Positions 39,606 through 50,624 of a stretch of DNA of 64,000 nt are shown one piece after another. The notes below the pieces were generated by a model. It was not told the origin of the DNA and ran no database searches. It saw nothing but the letters and a program-made list of their open reading frames with translations. The stretch covers positions 341,333-405,332 of the forward strand of contig MU277684.1 of NCBI GenBank assembly GCA_022385805.1, given 5' to 3'. Position 1 is the first letter of the stretch. Every line of letters starts with the position of its first letter. This DNA comes from Pilatotrama ljubarskyi (taxonomy: Eukaryota > Basidiomycota > Agaricomycetes > Polyporales > Polyporaceae). Both the position numbers and the translations under genes were made by a program.

Positions 39606-41859
39606 TCAGGCGGTACTGTCCGCAGCGATGGGTGCAGTCTTCCTGCCGCCACGCTTGCGAGCTGGCGCGGAGGGCTCGCCGTTGGCCTGGCCATCGGATG
39701 CTTTGGCAGATGCAGTCTTCTTGCTGCCGTGCTTTCGAGCGGGTGGAGCGGGCTCGCTGTCGGCAGAGGTTGAGGGCGCAGTCTTCTTGCCGCCGTGCTT
39801 GCGACTGGGCACAGCGGGCTGGCCGTTGTCCTCGCCGTCGCCCGCGTCAGCCGCAGCCCGGTTCTTGCCTCGAGCAGCGCCCGCCCTGCTCTTCTTCGAG
39901 GCCTTCTGACCGTTGGGCTTACTACGCTTAGCCGCAGGCTCAGGTGCCTCACCGTCCTCACCCGTGGCCTCCCGAGACGTCCGCGCACGCTTACGAAGGA
40001 CAAGGCTGGCGGCGGCGCGCTCTGCTACTACTTCCTGCTCATTGTCGTTGTCTTCGTCCTCGTCCTCCTCGTCCTCCTCGACCTCGTTCTCGTCCATGCC
40101 CTCCCCCAACGCTATGCTCCGAGTGTCCTCCCCCTCCTCGCTGTTGTTCTTGGGCCTCTTCGCGTGAGTCTTACCTAGATCGCTACGCGTCTTCTTAGGC
40201 GCAATCTCCCCCCTCTTCACCTTATCGTCGTACGTCTTTTGCCTGGACTTCAATTCCGCAGCGGGTAGATGTCGGAAGTAGCAGCTGCCTCTCGTGATGG
40301 TGTCGAGGAGCTCGCGAAGGGCCGGGAGGCTGGTGCTGAGAGCGGAGGGATTTGTCCAGCTCGGGTGGGTCCAACCCACCAGCTCGACGCCGTAGTGGAG
40401 AACGATCTCGCTCTCATGAGAGGCGTAGTTCATGACGGCGTTCGGGTTTCCCGTGATTGTGCCTGCAATACAGCATTAGTTTCCGAGGCACTGGTCAATA
40501 ACAACTGGGCGGCAACTCACACAGCATCGTTCTGATCTTCTCGTGCATCTCGCTCTTGAGGTAGTCAGCTCGGGCTTTCGCGCTTTGATGGAGATCTGCA
40601 CATGATGAGTGATGCATCATGGAACGGAGGAGTGAAGTGAGGGACGTACTTGCGAAGTCACAGCCAGCCACAGCGAAAGCCTCCATCTTGGCAGCTATTT
40701 GCTCGCAGTCCCATCCACGGAACGAGGCTCGCATGAAGGGCTCGAGGCGCGCGTCGGTGAAGAACCACCACGGCCTGGTCTGGAACTCGGTATTGTTGCG
40801 TACCATGAGCACCATGACTTCAACGCCGGCGCGGTGCTTGAGGCCGATGGCCTGAGCAGAGGCATCAGCGTCCTGGCCCCGGATAGATGGTCTAGTCGTA
40901 CTCACCAATTTGACGAATTCGTCGCAGCAATGCGACCAATCCGCCGCACTTCCCCGCTGCGTAAGGCGCTGCCCAAATTTACGAGAGGTCCTGTCGTCGC
41001 CAAGCTCGGCCATGAGCTTCTCCTTCTCCTCAGCTGTGAGCGCGTGGTATTCGTCGATCCTCTCGCGCTGGATGTCCATGAGGCATCGAGCACTCCCGGG
41101 CTCAGAATCTGATGATGTATCAGCAATGAACAGTGTCAACATGGCACAAGAACACGCACCGACGTTGACCTCCTTCACGAGAGAATGGGACCAAGCGTTG
41201 TACGCGTTCGGCTTCCTGTCCTTCGGAGCCTGGGCACCGCGAGAGAAGAGTTGGTTGAGATAGTGGTCGGGTCTGCGTCCAAATCGTTCCAAAAGCTGGT
41301 TGGCGAGCTCTTTGGTATCCTCGAACCACTTGTCCATCACCTCCTGCAATTCCGCTTGCTTCGTACGACTTGCCTTCGTCATGGCGGCTCGCTGGGCAGC
41401 AGGGATCTTCGGAGCCTGTCGCCGTTTGGTGGGAGCGGCGGGGAGAGCGACAGTACGTGCCGATGGGCCATACGTAATGATGACAGACGGACTTGCTGTG
41501 GACTGAGTCGTAGGGACGGAAGGGGCGGTGGAAACATCTAGCCCCGGTGGCGCGATGGGCGTGGTGGGATGCGCAGTGGGCGTGGTGGGATGCGCAGTGG
41601 GCGTGACGGTAGTCGTCGGTGTAGTGAGAACCGGGGGAACGACAGCGGGCGTGGAGGTCGTCGAAGGAACGGGATGCTGACTGGGTACGACGGTGGTGGA
41701 CGATGACAGCGAGGCACTTGCAGGGAGGGAGTTGAGAGCGGTAGAAGGCGGCGGGGTTGACGGGGTGTGCAGGGGTACTTCGGGAGGGAGAGCGCGTTCG
41801 TACGGCAGTGTCGCAAGCGAGGAATGAAAAATGAAGCGGAGTGGGGCCGCTCCAGACAT
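39606..41859 (-). CDS. KDZ-element-borne protein 1, unknown function (basic C-terminal repeats)
   Basis: Minus-strand exons 41859-41160, 41108-40906, 40851-40650, 40595-40521 and 40462-39606 give 678 residues with an unbroken frame. I know similar hypothetical proteins from mushroom genomes but no assigned function. Residues 1-150 are Pro/Thr/Ser-rich with PTAHPTTP repeats. The middle (about 160-440) is conserved-looking: WSHSLVKEVN, ERIDEYHALTAEEKEKLM, VEVMVLMVRNN, FMRASFRGWDCEQIAAKMEAF, then YGVELVGWTHP near 455. The C-terminus has an acidic run and three copies of a basic element (KHGGKKTA, KHGSKKTA, KRGGRKTA), which suggests nucleic acid binding. Two introns are stop-free multiples of three (51 and 54 bp) but have perfect GTGCGT/GTGAGT borders. 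Its place inside the transposon makes it passenger or accessory gene number one. Confidence 0.75.
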
Positions 41860-42205
41860 GAGGGGCTGCCCGAGGGTGGGAGACGCGGACTGCGGGTGGG
41901 GAGGAGCCCCTCAGATTCGTGCAGACTTTATTCACATTGAGCAAGATACGACATACTGACAGTTCTCGGCGCAGGACATACAACAGGCGAGCAGAACACT
42001 ACGAGTAGCGAGTAGAACATTACAGCGGGTGGACAGGACACGAAAGCTATGCGATAGATCAAGATGAGCACACAGAGGGGGCAATTGCGTGGCGGAAAAC
42101 AGACCATTAGACAGGAACAGCGAGGGCAGCGGGCACGATACGAGCCCTCCCGACAAGAACTCACGGTGGTAAAGACCAAAACGAATAAGAAATGTCCATG
42201 TGTGC
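41860..42205. other. Spacer between the two accessory genes
   Basis: This 346-bp stretch holds the promoter of the gene at 39606-41859 and the 3' UTR of the next minus-strand gene. Short overlapping minus-strand frames here have no recognisable content. Confidence 0.5.
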
Positions 42206-43968
42206 TTAATCGCCCCTGGGCTGCGAGTTGAGGAGCATGGCTTGAACAATTCGGGCGACAATCTCGCCATTTTCGATGCCGAGCACGTCGCGTACACCCT
42301 GGGCCCAATGGATGTCGATGTAGCCGTCCTCGATCGACCATAGCCCGAGGTGGAGTGACTCGTCGATCCCGAACTCGGCGAAAACCTGTCGTGTGGCCTC
42401 GCCGAAAACGCTCCTGCGCCGGTGCAGATTGCTACCCGTAACACGAAACGGGACACCGTTCTCGTGAGTGATGCGCGACCCAAATGTCGCCGAAGAGAGT
42501 GCGCGCGACGGTGCTCGAGAGGGGAGGGATGGCGTCACGGACGACACCGAGGAGAGCGAGGGCGACAGTGTTTGCTCAGAGTTGTAATGCGAGCGGTGGC
42601 TTGAGGCGGGAGTCGAGGCCGCCAGAGCCTGCGTAGTGCTCGCTTCCCGGTGAGGCACTGGCAGCGCTATGTTGGCGAGACGGAAGCGCGTGAGCTCTGC
42701 GTGAGGGTCAGAACAATGACATCATGAGCAGACAAAGTCTTACCTGTGACCAGACGGATGTTCTCCTCCTTCAGAGCATTGATCTCGAGCCGCTGGACTG
42801 CGTTGTCGAGACCTAGGCTCTCGATGCGGTCCTGGAGAACCCACATCTTCTCCGTGTACTCGAGAGCCTCTTGCGAGTGCATCTTCATCGCCAGTTGCCA
42901 CTGGTAGCTCTCGGCTTCTGGATCCGAGTCCCCCTCAGCGTCGACCTCGCCCGCGTGTAGCTCGGAGGCGGACGGCATTCTTCCAGACGACCCCGCAGGA
43001 GCCTTCTCGGCCTGACGCGCACTCATCTGCGGCCTTGTGGTCTGCACCGGCGTGCGCGCTGGAGTAGGTGGACCGGCGTCACGCGAAACCCTATGGGTCG
43101 TCGACGATACGGACGGCGGCGCGGCAGGCTTCTCAGAAGACGCAAGGGGCGCGGGGGTGCTGGGGGGTGCACTGGTGCCTGCAGATACAGGAGGGGCTGC
43201 CGGTGGAGTGAAGACGGGGGTGGAGGGAGGTGGTTCGTACACGGTCCGAGCGGGGGATGGGACTCCGGCGGCGAGATACTGCTGGATGAGAGGCTCGATA
43301 GTGCCGGGCGCGCGGCCTTGAAGGGAGAAGTGAGACATCTTGCTCGAGGGCAAGAGACTAATAGGAACCGGACGCTGATCGGGGGGTGCTCCAGATTCCC
43401 CCCAGTTCTGCTTGTTGGTCAGTCGATCCCACCTCTGCATCGTATCCATCGTGACGCCTTCGATGAATTGCTGCGCCATCCGGGCGAGGGCGAAAGGAGC
43501 ACTGGCGGACTCGTCGAGGATGTGTTTTGTGGCGTAGACGTCGATGACCGCCTCCTCCGGAGTGATAGGGGCGTTGGGACGGCGAGTACTGTTCGTATGG
43601 TTACAGATGGTGGCACCGCCCGTGAACTGATCCCAGCCTGCATGCTGTGGGCATATCAGTTATAGTCCTTGGCGCATCGTGAGCAGACGCACCAGGTCAT
43701 CCATGAAGTCCATGTACTCCTTCCGAATCTTATTCTGCTCATCCTTCGAGGTTTCGTGCTTGAATATGCGGAAGAGGGGATGCAATTTATCGTTGGAGAC
43801 GTTCAGGCCGTTCCGGTGGGCGCTGACCATGAAGTATGCGAATGCCATGCATCTGGCTCTACGCTCGTCCGTAGCGAAAGCCGGATCCCTCAGCAAGTGT
43901 CGGGAGATGGCATCGATTCCGGGCCCATTGAAGGTAGCATTGGCAAGGGGATTGGGGGGACCGGCCAT
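42206..43968 (-). CDS. KDZ-element-borne protein 2, unknown function (coiled coil)
   Basis: Minus-strand exons 43968-43693, 43644-42744 and 42696-42206 give 555 residues with exact phase at both introns (48 and 47 bp). I do not recognise a named domain. The N-terminal 170 residues look folded (GIDAISRHLLRDPAFATDERR, AFAYFMVSAHRNGLNV, WDQFTGGATICNHTNSTRRP, ATKHILDESASAPFALARMA). A Pro/Thr-rich linker follows at about 210-320. Residues about 340-392 form a coiled coil (EALEYTEKMWVLQDRIESLGL, NAVQRLEINALKEENIRL). A Ser-rich segment follows. The last 80 residues look folded again (FGEATRQVFAEFGIDESLHLG, DVLGIENGEIVARIVQAMLL). The intact frame suggests that it is maintained or recently active. Its job within the transposon is unknown. 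Confidence 0.7.
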
Positions 43969-44437
43969 GAGGAGCGAGGGGGAGAGAGACGTAGCAGAAT
44001 CCTGGAGGGCAGCCTAGAGTGGAGCGGACATCCATCGAGTTCAAATGCAACCCTGCAAGTGCTGAGCCGCACTGGACTGACATCCAAATCCCGCCTCATG
44101 GGATATCCCGCGGCCTCAAGGCTTCAAAACGACGCATTGGGGTTGTGAGCAAGGCATATATGTGGCAGCAACAACCTGTTCAAGAGCGAGAGTGCACGCT
44201 TTGTACCACATTCACCGCGAAGCAAAGTCATGAGGTCACTGGCGACCTAACTTGGTTCGAGCATAGCTGTTCATTGCCGGTGTGCTTCGAACATGCGGGG
44301 ACTTCGCCAACTTCTCGCCGTCTGTTCGTACGTGGGTGGGCCTTCCATATGATGCGAAGCCAAGGCATTGGATATAATCATTCTCATCAGAAGGCGAAAG
44401 GTACAAGCGACGGTATGAGTCTACAGAAGGAACGATT
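43969..44437. other. Spacer between accessory gene 2 and the transposase gene
   Basis: It contains the promoter of the gene at 42206-43968 and the 3' end of the transposase gene. A plus-strand open frame (44019-44477) exists but overlaps the transposase end and has no recognisable content. Confidence 0.5.
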
Positions 44438-47400
44438 CTACATGTCCATTTCCTGCCTTCCAAGAGCATCTACGTAATCGACGAAGGCTTCCTCCTGGCC
44501 TTCCGTCTCTGCGCCGGGGATACAACTCACCTCATCAGTAGCCGAAGCCGCATATTCGGTCGCAACGGGCCCACCCAGGGTAAGCCACGAAGGTGACGGG
44601 ACCGAGGTTGACGGAGGGTTTCGACCAACCCGTCGGCCAGCGACGAGTGTCCCAGAGAAGCCCGGCAGTTGGGAGGCGTCGCGGAGATGCTGTGCGATAC
44701 GGACACTCACGTGGTGCTGGTATTGCCATTGTCGGGAGAGCTCGTGCGCAAGGGAGGGGTTGGTGATGAGAGACGCGGCGACGGCGCAATAAAGGTCGAC
44801 ATGCTCATCCAGCATCGACGAGATCAAGCGCGGGATCTCGACGTTGAGGCGCTGGACCTCCTCACGGGCCCGCTTGATGTTGAAGTAGAGATTCATTGCA
44901 CGCCGGTTGAGAGGCTGGGCCCAGGGCAACTCACGAATATCCTGACGAGTGTCTCGGAGCAGGTCGAAGTCGGCAACTGTCGACATGTCGACGATATCAC
45001 TCCAAGCGAGCGTAGGCCGTGGTGGTATAAGCTCTTTCGCGCGAGCGTTGTAGTCAGTGATTGCCTTCTTGATTGCCGTGGCACGGGCTTTCAAAGCCTT
45101 CCCTAGCTTCTCGCGAAGTTTGTATCCTGCTCCGCATGTGTCAATCTGGTATCATCCGTCGCGCGAGGACTCGGAGGCAAGCTTACCGGTACCATTCAGC
45201 CCGAGCTTCGACATCTCAAACAGACGTTGGACGACCAGTCGCTCAAGCTTGTCAAGGGCCTGACGATACTTCCGGTGACCAAGCTCGCGCAGCATGCCGT
45301 CATACTGCGGGTCACCTGGCTTCCAGCGTGTGACGATGCTCAACTCCTCCTCGCGCCGCAGAACCTCTTCGTGGGTGGTCTCCCAGCGGGCCCGCAACGT
45401 TCGTGCTCTCGTGCGGACCGAGTTGATCTGCGCCTGCTTCTTCTTCATCACGAGCGGGTCTTGTCCGTCCACTGGTACGAAGCCGTCGAGATTGTCCAAA
45501 GCGAGCTTCGCTGCGACGGCCTTGCGGCTGCGATTGAGTACATCAGCTTCGTGCAGGTTGATACACGATGTACCTTACGCTTACGAATGATCCTCGAGGC
45601 GCACGAGGGAATCGACGTAGTCGAGGTGCGTCGCGAGCTCCTGCGGTTCCACCTTGCGATTGCTGAGATACTCTCGCTCTTGTTCGATGTATAGTTCGAA
45701 GTCGCCAGCGCCGATCCCGAGCTGCTTGCAGTACACATCCAGGGCTTCCGAGTCGGTCTCAATGATGTTCAATGCTTGACGGTAGTTATCGCGAATGAAC
45801 TTGCCTGTTATCCAAGACGTCAGTCAGAGCCTTGTCACGGCGGCGAGACACATACCCGATTCCGCATGCTTCTGTTCGCCCCATAAAGTGAAGAACTGTT
45901 CGATGGCCTGGTGCCGATGGAAGGCTGTCGAAAGCCTTGTTCTGGGCGCCAATGCGTTTGACTCCGAGAAGCAACGTTCACAACCTTCGAAATCTTCCTT
46001 GCCGACGCCGTCCATGTACAGCGGATGCCATGCCACCTGGCAGGCACGGTTGTGACTATGGCCGTGGAAAGAAGGGACCACCCCCGTGGCGTTGAGGGCG
46101 ACGACATGGGCGCCTATCGAGCTGCGCCGGAGGATCTTGTGAAAGGCGCAGGCGACGTCATACCCAACCTTGACATTAGGGCCGTAGACTTCTATCAGCC
46201 TGTTCATGATAGCAATCGGATACTTCATGCTATAACCCCAGTTAGTCACACTCTAGCCATGTACATCAGGACACTCACAGCTCGCCGCTCCTCACCATGT
46301 CGCACAATATCAAACAATGCCCGTGCCTGCAGAGGCACACAAAAATCCCGGTGACCGCAAACAGTGCGAACATTTTCTTGCGCGCCTCGGGCCCCGCGTT
46401 ACGCCAGCGCTCTACGCAGGTCGACACAGCGGTCTGGGCCGACGGATCGTCGATGTCGAACCATTCTTCATCGTCCGCCTCCTCGCAGGCCATGGATGGG
46501 AGCGGCGCAGTATTCTCCGGAGTTGCAGAGGCCGCAGAAGGCGTCGAGGCCGAAGCAGTGGGGGATGAAGTAACGGGCGCTGGGGCGGCGATGGCAGCGA
46601 TGTCGTGGGGAGGGATGGCGCTGGGTCCGGCAGCGCTAGGTAACGAAAGGGCAGAGGAGGATACATGAGGCTGAGGAGAGGCGAGAGAGGACGACAGGAT
46701 CAGCGCGGGGTTGGCAGGCGAGAACGTCGCAGAGTGTTCGGGGCCCTGCGACGCTGCAGCAGCGGGAGGGCGCAGAGGGGCCTGGGCCACTTGAAAGGCA
46801 GTCGCGCCCGCCGAGGTTGCAGAGCTGACGTTCGGGAGAGGTGGTACCTGAGACGAGGCGGCAGAAGGGGCTATAGCGCCCGAGGTTGCGACGGCGCTAG
46901 TCGACATTGCAGTATCTGCCCCGGTCCCACTGGCGGCAGCCGAAGTGGCGGACGGGCGGGACAGCTTCATGGAAGCCCGAGGCTGTGGAGGTGGGGCGGG
47001 TGCCTTCTGCGACTTGGCGCCTGCCTTCCGTCCTGACGGCTGACCGCGGTTCAACGCGAGGCATAAATTTTGGCGCATATTGAATGTACACACCTTTTGG
47101 GCTTGGACTTCATCCTTGAACCGGTCGACCTCCTCTGGGCTGAGCCATAAGTCCGTACACGCCGTACGCGTGTCGGTGAGCGTCGTGCCCGAGCGGTACT
47201 TGTCATCGACGAGCTTGAGCAATTGGTTCCCGTCCATGGTCGCCAATATGGCAGGAACGAGTTCGGGCTCACCCTCGAGTCTGTAGAGACAGGGCGCGCA
47301 TGCGTTGAGCATCCGCCAGTTGGGTGTATCGCGCTGAAGAGCTTGATGGACTCGGAGATCGACTTGATGGAGGATTTCGAGATACATGTCGAACGCTATA

Positions 47401-48382
47401 CTGAATTGATCGACAAGGGAACGGTCGAATGAAACCTAATACTGGATGATGAGCAGCAGCACCAACTAGAGGGAAATATCACTCGCCCCATGAAGATAGC
47501 AGAGGGCGCGCACTTGTGCCTGGACGCTGAGGCGTGGGCACATGCGATGCAATTGGCGGTAGGCGGCGAGAGTCTTGAAACCAATGGCCACCGAGGGCTG
47601 CAGGGGAGCGGTACCCATATACCCGTGGAGGGCGAGGGTCACGTTTGTGCGGGTGGAGGGCCATGGGTTTGAAAACGACCGGCTGCCGCGAGCTGTAGGT
47701 AGTTAGACCTCCATGATGCGTCAATGCGAAGGGCTCACCGAAGAAATCGACCACATGAAGCTCCCACTGCTCCTCACGGCCATCGTCGCTTGTCGCGGAG
47801 CGTGGAGGTATGCCCGCTTGCCATTGGAGATAGGTGTCGACTAGGTCCTCCCGTTGCACATCCCATTCCCGCGTCCGAACTAACACGTGATCGCGACGCG
47901 TCCGCCCATCAACACGCCTTTCTACAGTTCAGAATACAGGTCAAATGTTAGTGCAATGACTCATGTTTTATTGTTGCGCTCTTCTTCAAGAAAAATTGTA
48001 TGGCACAGTTCCTCCTCTCCGCCGGCATGGCTGACGAACATAGCCTCTTCCCCTGGCGGAAGTGTATACCATTCTTCGGGGTCTACGTCCATATTCTCCT
48101 CCACGTCTTCCGACCCGGCGTCGAGAGAAAGAAGAGCATCTCGCTCCGAAAATGACAAGCCTAGCTTATTCCTCAGAACCCAGTTGCGCGGTATGTTAGT
48201 GCATCGTGACGAAACGTACCAGAAATTTGCTGCAGTCGAAGTCTATGAGCTTCAGCACGGCGGGAGGCGGCTTGAGTGACGGATCACGTCGACTTGGTGG
48301 TTCTTCTACCGAACGCAGTGCCTGTGCGTATGGTCACGGATGTAGACAGGTGGCTGCGCGTTTTCTTGGTTTCTCCGACCAT
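44438..48382 (-). CDS. KDZ transposase (copy A), possibly damaged near its N-terminus
   Basis: Reading on the minus strand, the spliced pieces give the typical KDZ order: NVTLALHGYMGTAPLQPSVAI, CPRLSVQAQVRALCYLHG, DTPNWRMLNACAPCLYRLEGE, ATMDGNQLLKLVD, LWLSPEEVDRFKDEV, a long Ala/Pro/Ser-rich linker (46.5-47.0 kb), CRHGHCLIL, the catalytic-type block VGYDVACAF, PSFHGHSHNRACQ, FEGCERCFSESN and HRHQAIEQFF, then a helical C-terminus (RPTLAWSDIVD, LRDTRQDIRELPWAQPL, LKRAREEVQRL-like) ending at 44438. At least seven introns are visible; one (47436-47486) must start with GC. The best start is the ATG at 48380-48382, parallel to copy B, but a TGA interrupts this frame at 48284-48286, and a second stop near 47958 is not cleanly spliced out. 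Either these are lesions or the true first exons differ. Confidence 0.75.
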
Positions 48383-48711
48383 GTGGGGCAGTATCAGGGA
48401 GAAGTGAGGGGGCAGCAGATGTCGAGCATGGCGAGTGGTGACGAAGCACTAGGCGCCCGGACTTCTAACTCGATTCAACAACTCAAGACATCTGATCACG
48501 TGCAGGGAAAGTCGTGTACTAAGTCTACAGTGTGATCTCATCTAATCTCCTAGACTTCATCACAGCGACTGGTGCGACGACTGACTGTATCATATACACA
48601 GTACTTCGGGATTTGAAATGGTACCCGATAACCTTGGCTCACCCTTGTGAGTTTGCGGGAGGTGGCGGGAGAGGGTGAGCGAGTCGTGCAGCCGGTGAAG
48701 GGGTCGCGTGG
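48383..48711. other. Internal non-coding stretch of the KDZ element
   Basis: This is the promoter side of the transposase gene up to the inner end of the right arm. It is AT-richer than the arms. No coding sequence is seen. Confidence 0.5.
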
Positions 48712-49370
48712 CAGGTGAGCGAGTCGCGTGGCGGGTGAGGGGCCGGGGGTGGGCCGAGCGTGTCGCGGGGCNNNNNNNNNNNNNNNNNNNNNNNNNNNNN
48801 NNNNNNNNNNNNNNNNNNNNNNNNNNNNNNNNNNNNNNNNNNNNNNNNNNNNNNNNNNNNNNNNNNNNNNNNNNNNNNNNNNNNNNNNNNNNNNNNNNNN
48901 NNNNNNNNNNNNNNNNNNNNNNNNNNNNNNNNNNNNNNNNNNNNNNNNNNNNNNNNNNNNNNNNNNNNNNNNNNNNNNNNNNNNNNNNNNNNNNNNNNNN
49001 NNNNNNNNNNNNNNNNNNNNNNNNNNNNNNNNNNNNNNNNNNNNNNNNNNNNNNNNNNNNNNNNNNNNNNNNNNNNNNNNNNNNNNNNNNNNNNNNNNNN
49101 NNNNNNNNNNNNNNNNNNNNNNNNNNNNNNNNNNNNNNGAGGAGTCGGAGAGTCGGCCGAGCGTGTTTCCGGGGAGGCTGGCCGGGTCGCGGGGCAGATG
49201 AGCGAGTCGCGCGGTGGGTGAGCGGGTCGCGCGGTGGGTGAGCGGGTCGCGCGGTGGGTGAGCGGGTCGCGCGGTGGGTGAGCGGGTCGCGCGGTGGGTG
49301 AGCGGGTCGCACGGTGGGTGAGCGGGTCGCACGGTGGGTGAGCGGGTCGCGCGGCAGGTGAGATCATCGC
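48712..49370 (-). repeat. GC-rich tandem array, 20-bp unit, in the right arm (with gap)
   Basis: The unit GTGGGTGAGCGGGTCGCGCG occurs about eight times from 49205 to 49370. Degenerate forms continue on the other side of the N run to about 48712. It is the mirror image of the left-arm array. Confidence 0.85.
48772..49138. other. Assembly gap (run of N, 367 bp)
   Basis: The gap falls inside the tandem array of the right arm. Repeats in inverted copies are a likely cause. The true length may differ from the run of N. Apparent open frames crossing it are meaningless. Confidence 0.98.
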
Positions 49371-50237
49371 GCTGTACGTGGTGGAGATACCTGGCGGCTA
49401 AAGTTAGGCGTCAGGGGTGCGCGCGCCAGTATTCATCAAGCAGATGCGTCAGCGCGAGCTGTGTTACTCACCGCGAGGCGGGGGAAGGGCGGGCAGCGTT
49501 GAGGGCAGCCTCAGAGGCGGTAAGAGACGCCGGACAAGAGGAGCGCGCGTCAAGAACCTCCCGATATGGGCCACGGGAGGGCGTGGGAGAGAAAGAGAAG
49601 GGAGCGCGGGCGGGGGGCATCAAAGGGAAGCCGAATACGGGCCGTACGCCGCCGTGAGAATGGCGATATGTTGTAGTCGAGGAGAACATACGGAACTTAC
49701 CTTTTGGAGGGAGACACGTCATGGGACGTCAGGACACTACTCGGGACACCGGATTGTAGGTCCGGATGGGTCCCGGAAACATAACAGAAAACATACGCTA
49801 CTATTCGGGAGACGTACTTGGGGAAGAGGAACAGTGGGGGGCCTTTCTGGGACTTTGGCGGAGGGTTTACGGACGAGTAAGAGGAACGGCGGAAAGGAGT
49901 CCTAATTAGCGGCGTCGGATCACTACGTGTGACAGCACTAATTATAAGCCGAATGTGGGAGGAGCAGGTGGGCATTTTACTGGCCAAAATGTCCGGTTTC
50001 GCGCAGAGGCCCTGGGCGCTTCCGGCCAAAATGGGCGCTTAGGGCTCCCGCCCCGGGCGCCTGTACTGGCGCCCAGCCCTTCCGCCCGCTCTCAGACGAT
50101 TTTGTCCGGCAAATTGTACAAGGTTGGTGCCCGACTTGGCCTACTTTTGTCCGGATTCGCAGAGGGTTGGGGGGTCCGGATGGCCGAATTTTGTCCGGCC
50201 ATGGCCTGAAGGTTCCTCTACCATTGTCATGGGTCCT

Positions 50238-50245
50238 GGGGAGCC
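50238..50245. repeat. 8-bp target-site duplication, right copy (GGGGAGCC)
   Basis: Identical to 37951-37958 and directly adjacent to the right end of the terminal inverted repeat. Confidence 0.85.
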
Positions 50246-50624
50246 GGGGATCGGGAACAGGCCGACGGCAGCCGGTAGATGAGATTAAATTGCACTACTG
50301 ATAACGACTTCGCTGCCAGAGTCCGCTCACCATGACTTCCACCTTGCCTGCATACGTGGTCATGAGCTATGCAGAGCAGCAAGTTATTTGTATTCTATAG
50401 TAATGAAAATCCTGCAGGATGTATGCAGGCTGGTGGGGACGAGCCAAGAGACGGCATCTGGCCAAACTGTTCCATCACATGACTTTGTTTATGCAGGAGG
50501 CTTATCACAGCGCTAATCTTCCCCACGCCGGTGCAATGTGGCGTACACTCACAATGGCCCTTTACCCTCAACTCTCTTGCCCCCTTCCTGTTGTCTCGAG
50601 CTCCCTCTCTCGCAATCTGGTGCT
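50246..50624. other. Region upstream of the second KDZ transposase
   Basis: This lies between the KDZ element and the ATG of copy B. The last 80 bp are C/T-rich (CAACTCTCTTGCCCCCTTCC), a plausible promoter. I looked for terminal repeats matching the region after 55041 and found none. Confidence 0.5.

Larger units (their letters stand above)
37959..50237 (-). mobile_element. Complete KDZ-superfamily DNA transposon, 12,279 bp, with two extra genes
   Basis: The element starts AGGACCCATGACAATG and ends with the exact reverse complement CATTGTCATGGGTCCT. It is flanked by GGGGAGCC on both sides. Inside the terminal repeats come motif-rich subterminal regions, long inverted arms with GC-rich tandem arrays, and then three minus-strand genes: a KDZ transposase (44438-48382) and two multi-exon genes of unknown function (42206-43968 and 39606-41859). 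The element lies between an F-box gene and a second, older KDZ transposase copy. The transposase seems damaged by an early TGA, yet the near-identity of the arms points to a fairly recent insertion. The strand given is that of the internal genes. KDZ elements (Iyer and colleagues, 2014) are typical of mushroom genomes and often carry passenger genes. Confidence 0.88.
48712..50237 (-). repeat. Right terminal inverted-repeat arm of the KDZ transposon
   Basis: Reverse complement of the left arm: 48712 to about 49970 matches 39185 back to 38084 with few differences, apart from the N run. 49971-50210 is a divergent subterminal region with GGCCAAAA and TTTGTCCGG motifs, and 50222-50237 is the perfect 16-bp terminal repeat. 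A 162-codon open frame at 49417-49905 has an almost identical partner in the left arm and is explained by the repeat. Confidence 0.85.

Noticed and set aside
48550..49332. Long open frames across 48550-49367 on both strands
   Set aside because: They are open only because they cross a 367-bp run of N and the stop-free tandem array.
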